Below are positions 10,400-17,907 of a stretch of 64,000 bases of DNA, piece after piece. Below the pieces are notes generated by a model, which saw only the letters and a list, made by a program, of their open reading frames with translations, was not told the origin of the DNA and searched no databases. Source of the stretch: Pelagerythrobacter marensis (GTDB taxonomy: Bacteria; Pseudomonadota; Alphaproteobacteria; Sphingomonadales; Sphingomonadaceae); the NCBI RefSeq assembly GCF_001028625.1, contig NZ_CP011805.1, positions 1,773,501 to 1,837,500 of the forward strand, in the 5' to 3' direction. Made by a program: the position numbers and the translations under genes. Positions within the stretch are counted from its first letter, which is position 1. Each line of letters begins with the position of its first letter.

Positions 10400-11125
10400 T
10401 CACAGACGCCTCATGTCGATAGTTGCGAAGGTTTGGGCCGAGGTGTTTGCAGGCCTTGCGGTTCCCAGCCTTGGCATATTCTGGAGGACGTCCTGGACGG
10501 CCTTGTCGAGGTCTGGGTTTCCGGTTGAGGATCGCAGGGTTGCTCTGGAGAAGCGGCCGTCGGCTGTGATTGTGACCTCGACCCGGAGCGAGCCTCTGGC
10601 AGCGCGGGTTCGCGGGTCGCGTTGCAGCGCGCGGCGGATATGGCTTTCGACATAGCCGCCCCAGTCGCCGCCTCCTCCGCCGCCGCCGGAGCCGCGTCCG
10701 AACAGTCCGCCGCCACCGCCCGCCGCGAGGCGGAAGTTGTCGGATCCGGCATCCGCGGGCCGGTCGAGCCCGGCCAGCTGATTGGCATCGCTTGGCTCGC
10801 TCGGGCTATCCTGCGGCTGGTCGACCGGTTCCTCGTTCGGCGTCTCGCTGGGCGGCTCCTCGCTCGGCTCCAGGATATCCTCTTCTTCCTCCATGATCGG
10901 ATCTTCCATCTCCGGCTCCGGCGGTGGCGGAGGCTGGAGCATCTCGATCTCGGTCACGAACCGCTCGGTCTGCGGCGGCCCGCCATCGCGCGGCCACAAC
11001 AGCCAGGCGAACAGTCCCGCGAGTGCGAGCAGTATGCCGCCGATCAGCAGATACGACCTTGCGGACATGCGCTGATCGTCGCCGCCTGTCGGCTCGTGAC
11101 GCTGCGAACCGGCACCGGGCTTCAT
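10400..11125 (-). CDS. TonB-like energy transducer
   Basis: 241 residues from the ATG at 11125, which overlaps the exbD stop as ATGA. One N-terminal transmembrane helix (LLIGGILLALAGLFAWLLWP, about residues 25-45) is followed by a Pro/Glu-rich periplasmic spacer, a poly-Gly stretch (about residues 138-155) and a C-terminal TonB-like domain (YVESHIRRALQRDP, then LRVEVTITADGRFSRATL). TonB proteins couple the ExbB/ExbD proton channel to outer-membrane proteins. It is encoded with its own exbB/exbD and directly upstream of tpsB, so it is probably dedicated to this locus. The acidic spacer, rather than the classical Lys-Pro run, and the glycine linker are unusual. Confidence 0.82.
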   Translation of the reverse strand: MKPGAGSQRHEPTGGDDQRMSARSYLLIGGILLALAGLFAWLLWPRDGGPPQTERFVTEIEMLQPPPPPEPEMEDPIMEEEEDILEPSEEPPSETPNEEPVDQPQDSPSEPSDANQLAGLDRPADAGSDNFRLAAGGGGGLFGRGSGGGGGGGDWGGYVESHIRRALQRDPRTRAARGSLRVEVTITADGRFSRATLRSSTGNPDLDKAVQDVLQNMPRLGTARPANTSAQTFATIDMRRL

Positions 11126-11529
11126 GACGGCCGCACCCGTTCGCTGACGAGGCCGAGCTGGTCGATGCCCACGCGGTTGCACACGTCGAGCACTTCCATG
11201 ATCCGGCCATACTGGGTGACCCGGTCGCCCTTCACGACCACCGGGAACTCCTCGGTCGTCGCCTTGAAGGTGCGCAGCTGCGTCTCAAGCTCGTCGATCG
11301 TCACCGCGAAAGTATCGAGGTAGATCTGCCCGCTCTCGTCGATCGTGATCGCCTTGGTCGTCGGCTTGGCCAGGCTCACCGACGAACTGGCCTTGGGCAC
11401 GTTGACCTTGATCCCCTGCACCGCTGCCGTGGTCAGCAGGATGAAGATGATCAGCAGCACCAGGGTGAGATCGACCATCGGTGTGACGTTGATCTCGTCG
11501 TAAGGCTTGCGCTTTTTCTGAACCTGCAT
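11122..11529 (-). CDS. exbD: ExbD/TolR-family proton channel subunit
   Basis: 135 residues. A cytoplasmic N-terminus (KKRKPYDEINVTPMVDLTLV) leads into a single transmembrane helix with the conserved Asp near residue 17, then a small periplasmic domain ending in DQLGLVSERVRPS. ExbD/TolR subunits use that membrane aspartate for proton passage. The gene is 27 nt downstream of the ExbB-type gene and overlaps the tonB-like gene by 4 nt, so the three form a translationally coupled energy module. Confidence 0.88.
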   Translation of the reverse strand: MQVQKKRKPYDEINVTPMVDLTLVLLIIFILLTTAAVQGIKVNVPKASSSVSLAKPTTKAITIDESGQIYLDTFAVTIDELETQLRTFKATTEEFPVVVKGDRVTQYGRIMEVLDVCNRVGIDQLGLVSERVRPS

Positions 11530-11556
11530 TGCTCGTCTCCCCGTTCGACCCTGCGC

Positions 11557-13359
11557 TCAGCCCGCCGCCTGTGCGGCAGCGGATGGGCGGTAAGTCTCGG
11601 CGAGACGCTTCTCGAGCTCGTCGACGAAAACCTGATTGTCGATCTCGACCTTCTCGACGCGGCTCAGCAGCCAGTTGTATCCGAACAGCGCCGGGATCGC
11701 GACGGCAAGGCCCGCCACCGTCGCCAGCAGAGCCGCGGCAATGCCCGGCGCGATCGCGTTGATGTTGACCTCGCCCGCCGCGGCAACCCCGGCAAAGGTG
11801 ATCATCACCCCGATCACCGTGCCTAGCAGCCCCAGGAACGGACCGCCCGAGATCGCGATCGTCAGCAGCACCATGCGCGCATTGAGCTTCTGCCCTTCGC
11901 GCGCCATCTGCGCATCCATCGCCGCCCGGATCGCCGCCACCGACTGCGGGGCCAGTGCGAACTGGTCGCGTGCCGACCGGCGCCCTTCATCCAGGCGCTG
12001 GCGCGTCTCCTCGCGCCCGACGGAGAACAGCTGCCCCAGGGTCGAGGCCGGTGCCCATTGCAGGCGATCCGATCCGACCAGGCCATCGTGCAGCCCGGCT
12101 TCCCCCGAAGCATTGCGGAACGCTTCGCGGAACGCGGCATTGGCCCGCTCCACTCGCGACAGAAGGCCCGCCTTGCTCACCATCACCGCAATCGCAATGG
12201 CCAGCATCACGAGCAGGATCACGATCACGATCCAGGCATCGACCGTCAGCGCACCGAACAGCACCGACAGGTAGTTGTGACCACCCGCCGCATCGCCCGC
12301 TTCCTGCGCTTCCCCGCTGGTCTGAACCACTGTGGCATCGCGCCCCTGCGAAGCCGCCGCAAAGGCAACAAAGTCCGCCGAACGTGCCGTGTTGGCCTGC
12401 CACAGCTCGTCAAGATCGCCGGCAAACGAGGGAAGCTGCCCGTTCGCGCCGACCAGCGCCATGCCGCCGAGCGCCGGAAGATCGGCCGCAACCTGTGCTG
12501 CCTGCTGTCCGCCGACATATAGCGTGACCACGCCGTCCCCGGCACTGACCGCCAGATGCGCCCATTCGCCCGGCGCCAGCGCCGCATCGGCCGCCGCCTC
12601 GCGCACAGTGCCCGAACCATCGATCACCTGAACGTAAGGGGCATTGCCGCGCAGGCCGATCGACAGCCGCTCCGCACCCGCAGGCCCCTGCGCGCCATAC
12701 TTGGTGAAGATCGCCGCTTCGCCCACCTGTTGTTCTGCAGGACGGACCCATGCCGACACGCTTGCTTCGCCCCCGGCGGCAATGGTCAGCGACTGGCTCG
12801 GCGCAATCTGCATCCGGCTGCTGCCGGTCAGACGGGCGCCGCCCGCCACGAGACCTTCGGGCACCAGTTCGCCCACGAAGTCGGCAATCGCATTGTTGTT
12901 CGCGGTCGCATCGCGCGGGGCCGAACCCTCGGCAAAATGAACCACCAGCGACTGCTCGCCATCGTAAGTGTCCGCCGGCGTCCCTACAGCCGGAGCATCC
13001 GCATTGCCGTAATAGACATAGATCTGCTGCTGCGCGGCGCCCACCGAAGGCAGCTCGACCCAGGCCAAAGCCACTTCCGCCTGCCGGTTGAAACTCTCCA
13101 GATGCGCGTCGAGCGGCGTCCCGTCCGCCGTGACGAAGCGAAGATCCGACCCGTCAGCCGCAACCTGCGAAAAATCGAAATTGCCCGCGTGAAGCCGAAC
13201 CAGAACAGGCGCATTGCCAACAGCACCGCCAACAACATCACCAGCAGAAACCGAAATCGACCGACGCTCACCCCAGTCAGAATCCCACCATTCCTGCGCC
13301 AGGGCCGGCCCCGGCAAAAGCAGCGCCAAAAAGCCCAAACCTGTCAAGAATCTCTTCAT
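11557..13359 (-). CDS. DUF2341-LamG-like-ExbB fusion (MotA/TolQ/ExbB proton channel)
   Basis: 600 residues from the ATG at 13359, preceded by a purine-rich site; the product begins with a signal peptide ending near PGPALAQ. Residues about 22-130 look like DUF2341 (EWWDSDWGERRSISV; VYYGNADAP). Residues about 150-335 look like a concanavalin/LamG fold (ASVSAWVRPA; GEWAHLAVSAGDGVVTLYVGG; GDLDELW). A transmembrane helix near 365-390 (AWIVIVILLVMLAIAIAVMV) starts an ExbB/TolQ domain with the last two helices (GPFLGLLGTVIGVMITF; GIAAALLATVAGLAVAIPA). ExbB N-termini face the periplasm, so the lectin-like domain would be periplasmic. It heads the exbD-tonB-tpsB run. The ectodomain may sense or grip a carbohydrate or the exoprotein in transit; that part is inference. 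Confidence 0.85.
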   Translation of the reverse strand: MKRFLTGLGFLALLLPGPALAQEWWDSDWGERRSISVSAGDVVGGAVGNAPVLVRLHAGNFDFSQVAADGSDLRFVTADGTPLDAHLESFNRQAEVALAWVELPSVGAAQQQIYVYYGNADAPAVGTPADTYDGEQSLVVHFAEGSAPRDATANNNAIADFVGELVPEGLVAGGARLTGSSRMQIAPSQSLTIAAGGEASVSAWVRPAEQQVGEAAIFTKYGAQGPAGAERLSIGLRGNAPYVQVIDGSGTVREAAADAALAPGEWAHLAVSAGDGVVTLYVGGQQAAQVAADLPALGGMALVGANGQLPSFAGDLDELWQANTARSADFVAFAAASQGRDATVVQTSGEAQEAGDAAGGHNYLSVLFGALTVDAWIVIVILLVMLAIAIAVMVSKAGLLSRVERANAAFREAFRNASGEAGLHDGLVGSDRLQWAPASTLGQLFSVGREETRQRLDEGRRSARDQFALAPQSVAAIRAAMDAQMAREGQKLNARMVLLTIAISGGPFLGLLGTVIGVMITFAGVAAAGEVNINAIAPGIAAALLATVAGLAVAIPALFGYNWLLSRVEKVEIDNQVFVDELEKRLAETYRPSAAAQAAG

Positions 13360-13750
13360 AGTCCCCGCTCCGAAAAATCCGCCAAGCTCAAAAACGATAC
13401 GCCGACCCAGGCGTATTGGCGTCGTGAAATGACCCGCAAACAAAATGAATAATGCCGTATTTAAACGCCGAATTACTCTGCGCTTGAATACAACTTCAAA
13501 TATGTGAATTTGTTACAGTTACGTTACTGTGCTCACAGTCCGTCACCCACCCTCACTACTAACTTTAACTTTGCCGTCAGTATGTGAGACGAAGCAATTT
13601 GCGTAACCCATAACGTCGATCGCAAAAAAGTTGGTCGCTGCGCCCAGCCCGCCACCGCACGCGAACGGCCAGCGACCGGGCCTGCGCCTGAAGCGGGCGC
13701 CAACCTGCGGGAATTTCTCAGATTTTTTGATCGGAGCTGCGAACGAGGCG
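13360..13750. other. 391-bp gene-free regulatory stretch between fecR and the TPS operon
   Basis: No convincing gene lies here. A 73-codon minus frame at 13543-13764 overlaps fecR, lacks a signal or motif and is rejected. The part nearest the operon is markedly AT-rich compared with its surroundings (13440-13530) and holds a cluster of inverted repeats, annotated separately. It most likely carries the promoter of the two-partner secretion operon and the end of the sigma/fecR transcript. Confidence 0.6.
13484..13538. promoter_or_regulatory. Cluster of four inverted repeats upstream of the TPS operon
   Basis: Read on the plus strand: TTGAA-6-TTCAA at 13484-13499, TTCA-6-TGAA at 13495-13508, ACAGT-6-ACTGT at 13515-13530, and CTGTG-2-CACAG at 13527-13538. 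They overlap each other in an AT-rich patch 125 bp or more before the first gene of the operon. This density suggests operator sites for one or more dimeric regulators. No regulator can be named from the sequence. Confidence 0.4.
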
Positions 13751-14722
13751 CTATCTCTCGACAACCACCGTTTCGTCGCTCTTGCTGATTTTCAGCCCGT
13801 ACATGAGGCTGATCGTCCGGGCGAAGCTGGCGCTATCGCCAGTGCGGAACACCCCGCTGATGGGTAGCTTGCCGATGCCGGGATCGGCGAGGACGATCTG
13901 TGTCTCGCTATACCGGTTCATCTCGCGCACTGCTGTCCCCAGAGGTGTCTGGTCGAGCATCAGTTCGCCGTTGCGCCAGGCGGTTTCAACCTCGAGATCG
14001 GGACGGTCGAGGATCGGGCCGGGTTCGCTCGCACGCTCCCGGAACCGGTCCCCGGGCCGCAACCTGGCCAGCGCCTTCGCGCTGTCAGCGTCCCCCACTT
14101 CGACGCTTCCATGAAGGACCACGACATCCAGCCGTCTTTCGTCCCGACGCACGGAAAATGTCGTGCCGAGGACCTGCACATATCGGTCTGCCGTCCTGAC
14201 GATGAACGGGCGCGCGGGATCGGGGGCCACGTCGAACAGGGCCTCACCCTGTTCCAGAGAAATCTCGCGTCGACCATCGGACATGCGAACGGCGATCTGT
14301 GAAGAGGTGTTGAGCGTCACGCGCGAGCCATCGGCCAGCGAAACGACCCGCTGTTCGCCCACATCGGTGCCGTACTGCACCGGCCTGGCGAGCATCAGGA
14401 AGCCTATCATACAAGCGAGGACGAGGCTTGCCGCCATGGCGAATATCGGTGCGGGCCGCACCCAGCCCGGCTTCTCCGCGACGGCGAGTTCGCGATCGTC
14501 GATCGTTTCCTGGCCAGCCAGAACGTCGCCGAGATCGTCCCAGATCGCCTGGGTGCGTGTGTAGCCCTGGGCGTGGTCTTCCCCATCTGCCAGCCAACGG
14601 GCCAGACCGCGCAGATCGTCGGCAGACGAATCCGGCGCGAGGACGGTCCACAGCGCGGCCTGCGCACGAACCTTGCGGTGTGCACATCGTTCGTGACCAG
14701 GCGCAGACGAACCGTTCACCAT
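13751..14722 (-). CDS. FecR-family anti-sigma regulator
   Basis: 323 residues. An N-terminal cytoplasmic DUF4880-like region (about 20-75; ALWTVLAP, LARWLADGEDHA) is followed by one transmembrane helix (PIFAMAASLVLACMIGFLML, about 92-112), the periplasmic FecR domain (GEQRVVSLADGSRVTLNTSS; EISLEQGEALFDVAPD) and a C-terminal STN/DUF4974-like segment (ELMLDQTPLGTAVREMNRYS). FecR proteins relay an outer-membrane signal to a partner ECF sigma factor. The start overlaps the sigma gene by 7 nt. No TonB-dependent receptor is adjacent; the next genes are the TPS operon, so that operon is the likely target. Confidence 0.87.
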   Translation of the reverse strand: MVNGSSAPGHERCAHRKVRAQAALWTVLAPDSSADDLRGLARWLADGEDHAQGYTRTQAIWDDLGDVLAGQETIDDRELAVAEKPGWVRPAPIFAMAASLVLACMIGFLMLARPVQYGTDVGEQRVVSLADGSRVTLNTSSQIAVRMSDGRREISLEQGEALFDVAPDPARPFIVRTADRYVQVLGTTFSVRRDERRLDVVVLHGSVEVGDADSAKALARLRPGDRFRERASEPGPILDRPDLEVETAWRNGELMLDQTPLGTAVREMNRYSETQIVLADPGIGKLPISGVFRTGDSASFARTISLMYGLKISKSDETVVVER

Positions 14723-15246
14723 CCCTCCATCCAGTCGGTGAGAAACAGCACGGCCTTCGCCAACCGCTTCTCTACCGTACTCACGCTACAACCATGTCGC
14801 GCGGCGATCTGAGCAATCGCCATTCCATCGACCCGGCGCGCACGCAGCATTGCGCGTGTCACCGGATCGAGCGCGGAAAAACCTTCCTCCAACCTGGATA
14901 GACGTTCGCGGGCGGCAAACACCTCATCTTGCAGCGGCGATTCGTCGGCGATCGACGCCAGATCCGGGCCATCCGTTTCAAGATGCTGATCCAGCCGTCG
15001 CCGCTTCCGCATCGCATCGATGGACAGGTTGATGACTGTGCGAACAAGAAAACCCTGTTCATTATCAACCTGTTTCGTCCGCCGATATCGCGCCAGCCGG
15101 TCGAACGCGTCCTGGATCAGATCTTCCGAATCGGTGCCGCGCACCCCCCGGCGGCGCAGGACATGCTTGAGATGCCGGATCGTGTCGGGGAGTGAATGGC
15201 CCACTGCGCGCCCCACTCGGGGCCGAATATTGCACTTTGATGTCAA
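14716..15246 (-). CDS. ECF sigma factor paired with FecR
   Basis: 176 residues with sigma region 2 (DSEDLIQDAFDRLARY, about 38-55) and region 4 (LDPVTRAMLRARRVDGMAIA, then a helix-turn-helix with AARHGCSVSTVEKRL, about 128-162). It ends in WMEGW, and the codons for that end supply the ribosome site and start of fecR. FecI-type sigma factors of this kind are activated through their FecR partner. It lies at the head of the sigma-fecR-TPS block. Further upstream is a separate HxlR gene. Confidence 0.87.
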   Translation of the reverse strand: MTSKCNIRPRVGRAVGHSLPDTIRHLKHVLRRRGVRGTDSEDLIQDAFDRLARYRRTKQVDNEQGFLVRTVINLSIDAMRKRRRLDQHLETDGPDLASIADESPLQDEVFAARERLSRLEEGFSALDPVTRAMLRARRVDGMAIAQIAARHGCSVSTVEKRLAKAVLFLTDWMEGW

Positions 15247-15287
15247 ACAGCGTCACAAGGCCGAGATTGCGGGCGCTATGTGGGCAA

Positions 15288-15611
15288 TCAACGGCCCGCC
15301 TCAGCCCATGCCGCCATTGCCTCCAGCACGGGACGGAGGCTGCGCCCCTTTTCCGTTAGCGAATAATCCACCCGCGGCGGAATTTCGCCGTAATCGCGGC
15401 GTGAGAGCAGGCCGTCGCTCTCCATTTCCTTCAGGGTTTTCGACAGCGTGCGGTGCGTTACCCCGCCCAGCCGGCGTTGCAATGCATTGAAGCGCAGCGG
15501 CCCGTCCATCAGCCAGTAAATGACCATCGGCCGCCACTTGCCCGAAAGGAATTCCAGCGTCCGCTCTGCCGGGCAATGCCAGCCGTCGTGCGGCGATTCA
15601 TCGTGTGCCAT
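15288..15611 (-). CDS. HxlR-family transcriptional regulator
   Basis: 107 residues forming the complete winged-helix HxlR domain: CPAERTLEFLSGKWRPMVIY near the N-terminus with the family cysteine at residue 13, then LRFNALQRRLGGVTHRTLSK and a wing with YGEIPPRVDYSLTEKG. HxlR proteins are small dimeric regulators, many of them redox or electrophile responsive through the N-terminal cysteine. It is divergent from the pirin gene, with 119 bp between them, so it probably controls pirin and itself. Confidence 0.88.
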   Translation of the reverse strand: MAHDESPHDGWHCPAERTLEFLSGKWRPMVIYWLMDGPLRFNALQRRLGGVTHRTLSKTLKEMESDGLLSRRDYGEIPPRVDYSLTEKGRSLRPVLEAMAAWAEAGR

Positions 15612-15614
15612 TAC

Positions 15615-15635
15615 AGTATCCGATAGGACCGTACT
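15615..15635. promoter_or_regulatory. Candidate HxlR operator
   Basis: An imperfect 21-bp inverted repeat with outer arms AGTA and TACT and inner TCC/GGA sits four bases upstream of the hxlR start, in the divergent hxlR-pirin intergenic region. This is the expected position for autoregulation. The arms are short and imperfect, so confidence is low. Confidence 0.3.
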
Positions 15636-15730
15636 TGTTGAAATGCTCCCTCAGATCTATGTCACCTTCGATACCAAGGCAATGCCCCGGGGCGGGGCAG
15701 ACGAATACGCCCCCTAGAAAGGTCCGCGAG

Positions 15731-16594
15731 ATGAAGACACTCGACACCATCCTGCGCAACGACAGCGCCCACTGGGTCGGCGACGGTTTTCCCGTGCGCT
15801 CGTTGTTCAGCTATCACGGCGACACTGACGCTATCAGTCCGTTTCTGCTGTTCGATTATGCCGGGCCGTGGAATTTCGATCCGGTCAAGGGCAACCCGCG
15901 CGGCGTGGGGCAGCATCCGCACAAGGGGTTCGAGACGGTCACCATCGTCTATGACGGCGAAGTCAGCCACCGCGATTCCACCGGCGGCGGCGGCACCATC
16001 GGCGCGGGTGAGGTGCAGTGGATGACGGCCGGTTCCGGCGTTTTGCACGAGGAGTTCCACTCCCCCGGCTATTCAAAGACGGGCGGGCCGTTCCGCATGG
16101 TGCAGCTGTGGGTCAACCTGCCTGCGCAGGACAAGCTGACACCGGCGCGGTATCAGGCGATCACGCGCGACATAATCCCCGAAGTCGCCTTCGACGGTGG
16201 CCGCGCGCGGATTATCGCCGGCGCGTTCGACGGGGCCAAAGGCCCTGCCGACACGTTCACGCCGATCAACCTGTGGGACGTACGGCTCGATGCCGGCGCT
16301 ACGGCCACCCTGCCCCTGCCCGATGGCCATACGTCGATGGTCGCGGTTCTTTCCGGCCACGTCACGATCGACGGGCAGAATGTCGGCGAAGCCGAGATCG
16401 CCCGCCTGTCGCGCGCCGGAGAAGGCGTGACCCTGACGGCCGACGGTGACAGCATGGTCCTGATCATGACGGGCGAGCCGATCGGCGAGCCGGTCGTCGG
16501 CCACGGCCCCTTCGTGATGAACACCGAAGGCGAAATCCGTGAAGCCATCGCGGATTTCAACGCTGGCAAGTTCGGCGCACTGGCGCCGGCCTGA
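15731..16594 (+). CDS. Pirin-family protein
   Basis: 287 residues from the ATG at 15731; the open frame runs further upstream but the conserved pirin N-terminus begins here (MKTLDTILRNDSAHWVGDGF). The bicupin metal site is visible in the N-terminal domain as HPHKGFETVTIV (about residues 56-67) with a later His and Glu in GVLHEEF (about 108-114). The second cupin runs to the C-terminus. Bacterial pirins include quercetin-2,3-dioxygenase-like enzymes and redox-sensing partners; substrate cannot be assigned. Divergent from an HxlR regulator. Confidence 0.88.
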   Translation: MKTLDTILRNDSAHWVGDGFPVRSLFSYHGDTDAISPFLLFDYAGPWNFDPVKGNPRGVGQHPHKGFETVTIVYDGEVSHRDSTGGGGTIGAGEVQWMTAGSGVLHEEFHSPGYSKTGGPFRMVQLWVNLPAQDKLTPARYQAITRDIIPEVAFDGGRARIIAGAFDGAKGPADTFTPINLWDVRLDAGATATLPLPDGHTSMVAVLSGHVTIDGQNVGEAEIARLSRAGEGVTLTADGDSMVLIMTGEPIGEPVVGHGPFVMNTEGEIREAIADFNAGKFGALAPA

Positions 16595-16600
16595 ACGACG

Positions 16601-16635
16601 CGCTGCCCGGAATGGAGTGATCCTTCCGGGCAGCG
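16601..16635. terminator. Bidirectional terminator hairpin between pirin and the PHP gene
   Basis: A perfect 12-bp stem CGCTGCCCGGAA / TTCCGGGCAGCG with an 11-nt loop sits between two convergent stop codons (16594 and 16647). There is no long U tract on either side, but position and symmetry strongly suggest shared transcription termination. Confidence 0.75.
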
Positions 16636-16646
16636 TATCGACGATC

Positions 16647-17816
16647 TTACTCGAACGGCAATGTCACCTGCGCTCTGTGCCGGCCATCGACGTGGGTGTT
16701 CAGTACGCGCGCCTTGAAGCCCAGGGCTTCATCGGGTTGTCGGAACATGACGACCGTCTTCGCGCTGTTTGCATCGACGGTGATGATATCCGGCTGATTG
16801 AAAGGCGTCAGTCGCGGGTCGATTTCCAGCGTGAACGGCATCGAACTGCCATTTTCGATCTTCACCGGATATTGCATGACATGCCATCCGCGCGACGGCG
16901 GCATCAGGGAAACGGTCAGCGCGCCTTCGATAATCCTGGTCACCGGCCCCGACCGGCCGATCAAGGTATTGCTATACAAGGCAACCGTCTGCCTCGCTTC
17001 CACCGCTTCTTTCATCGCAGTGTCGCCCAAGTCCTGAGCGAGGACCAGCGTAACGGTGCGGTGGCTGCCCTCCCTCCACCTGGCAGGGCCGTGGATATCG
17101 GACCCGCCGATAATGGCCAGATCGTACTTCATCGCCGTGTCTATCGCGTCGTAGAATATCCCGCCCCCATTGGCGACTTCGATCCCGCCGATGAGTTTCT
17201 TGTCGAGCATTTCGCGATGGATTTTCCGGGGGGCCATGCTCCCTGCATTCTGGCCTGGTGCGTAAGGATGATTCCAGAAGCAGAAGGCGCCCTGCCTGTT
17301 CGCTTCCGCCAACGAGTTCACCGTTTCGACATAGCTCGCAGCATCCGTATCTGTCAGGACGGCAGGATCGTCTTCGCGCTGGGGAACATGCAGCCGGTTG
17401 TTGTCGGTCGTGTAGATGCAGTTGAAATGGCCGAAACCCCGCGTGATTTCGGCTCCGCGAATGACATTCACCCGTTCCTGCCCGTCCCGAAGAACGCGTG
17501 ATTCCGAATAGTCCCTGGCAATCGCATGCGCCTGGTTCTTGTCGACCAGGCCATCGATCTTCGCCAGATACTTCTTCTGCACGGTCAGTTCGATATGTTC
17601 GGTCAGGGAGATAGCCGAGAGGCCTTCCGACATGGCCTCCGTCACTCGAATGTTCGGCCAAACCGTGCCGTCCGAAAATACCGTGTGGATGTGAAAATCC
17701 ACCGCCAGAACCTTGCGCCCATCGGGCGTGTCGGGGAAGCTGAACGTCTCGGCCACGGCTGGGTGAGCTGCACCGGCGAGAACGACGGCGCAAAGCACCG
17801 AACGCAAGAGCTTCAT
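16647..17816 (-). CDS. Secreted PHP-domain metallohydrolase (CehA-like)
   Basis: 389 residues from the ATG at 17816, with a purine-rich AAGGAAG ribosome site and a signal peptide ending in AHPAVAE. The PHP metal motifs are present: DFHIHTVFSDG (about residue 40), SLTEHIE (about 70), GAEIT (about 118), CFWNHPYAPG (about 180) and GGSDIHG (about 239). PHP proteins are polynuclear metal phosphoesterases; exported CehA-like members hydrolyse esters. It is the last gene of a sigma-fecR-receptor-hydrolase set, 91 bp after the receptor, so it probably processes the ligand in the periplasm. The substrate is unknown. Confidence 0.82.
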   Translation of the reverse strand: MKLLRSVLCAVVLAGAAHPAVAETFSFPDTPDGRKVLAVDFHIHTVFSDGTVWPNIRVTEAMSEGLSAISLTEHIELTVQKKYLAKIDGLVDKNQAHAIARDYSESRVLRDGQERVNVIRGAEITRGFGHFNCIYTTDNNRLHVPQREDDPAVLTDTDAASYVETVNSLAEANRQGAFCFWNHPYAPGQNAGSMAPRKIHREMLDKKLIGGIEVANGGGIFYDAIDTAMKYDLAIIGGSDIHGPARWREGSHRTVTLVLAQDLGDTAMKEAVEARQTVALYSNTLIGRSGPVTRIIEGALTVSLMPPSRGWHVMQYPVKIENGSSMPFTLEIDPRLTPFNQPDIITVDANSAKTVVMFRQPDEALGFKARVLNTHVDGRHRAQVTLPFE

Positions 17817-17907
17817 GGGGTCTTCCTTGAATTTGGGCATTCTGAAGTCGCAATAGCCTGCAACGTCTCCCGCACAGGGCGATCGACGTTGCAGGCATTC
17901 CGAATTG

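Noticed and set aside
13543..13764. 73-codon minus-strand frame before the TPS operon
   Set aside because: It overlaps the fecR end, lacks motifs and runs across the regulatory palindromes' flank.
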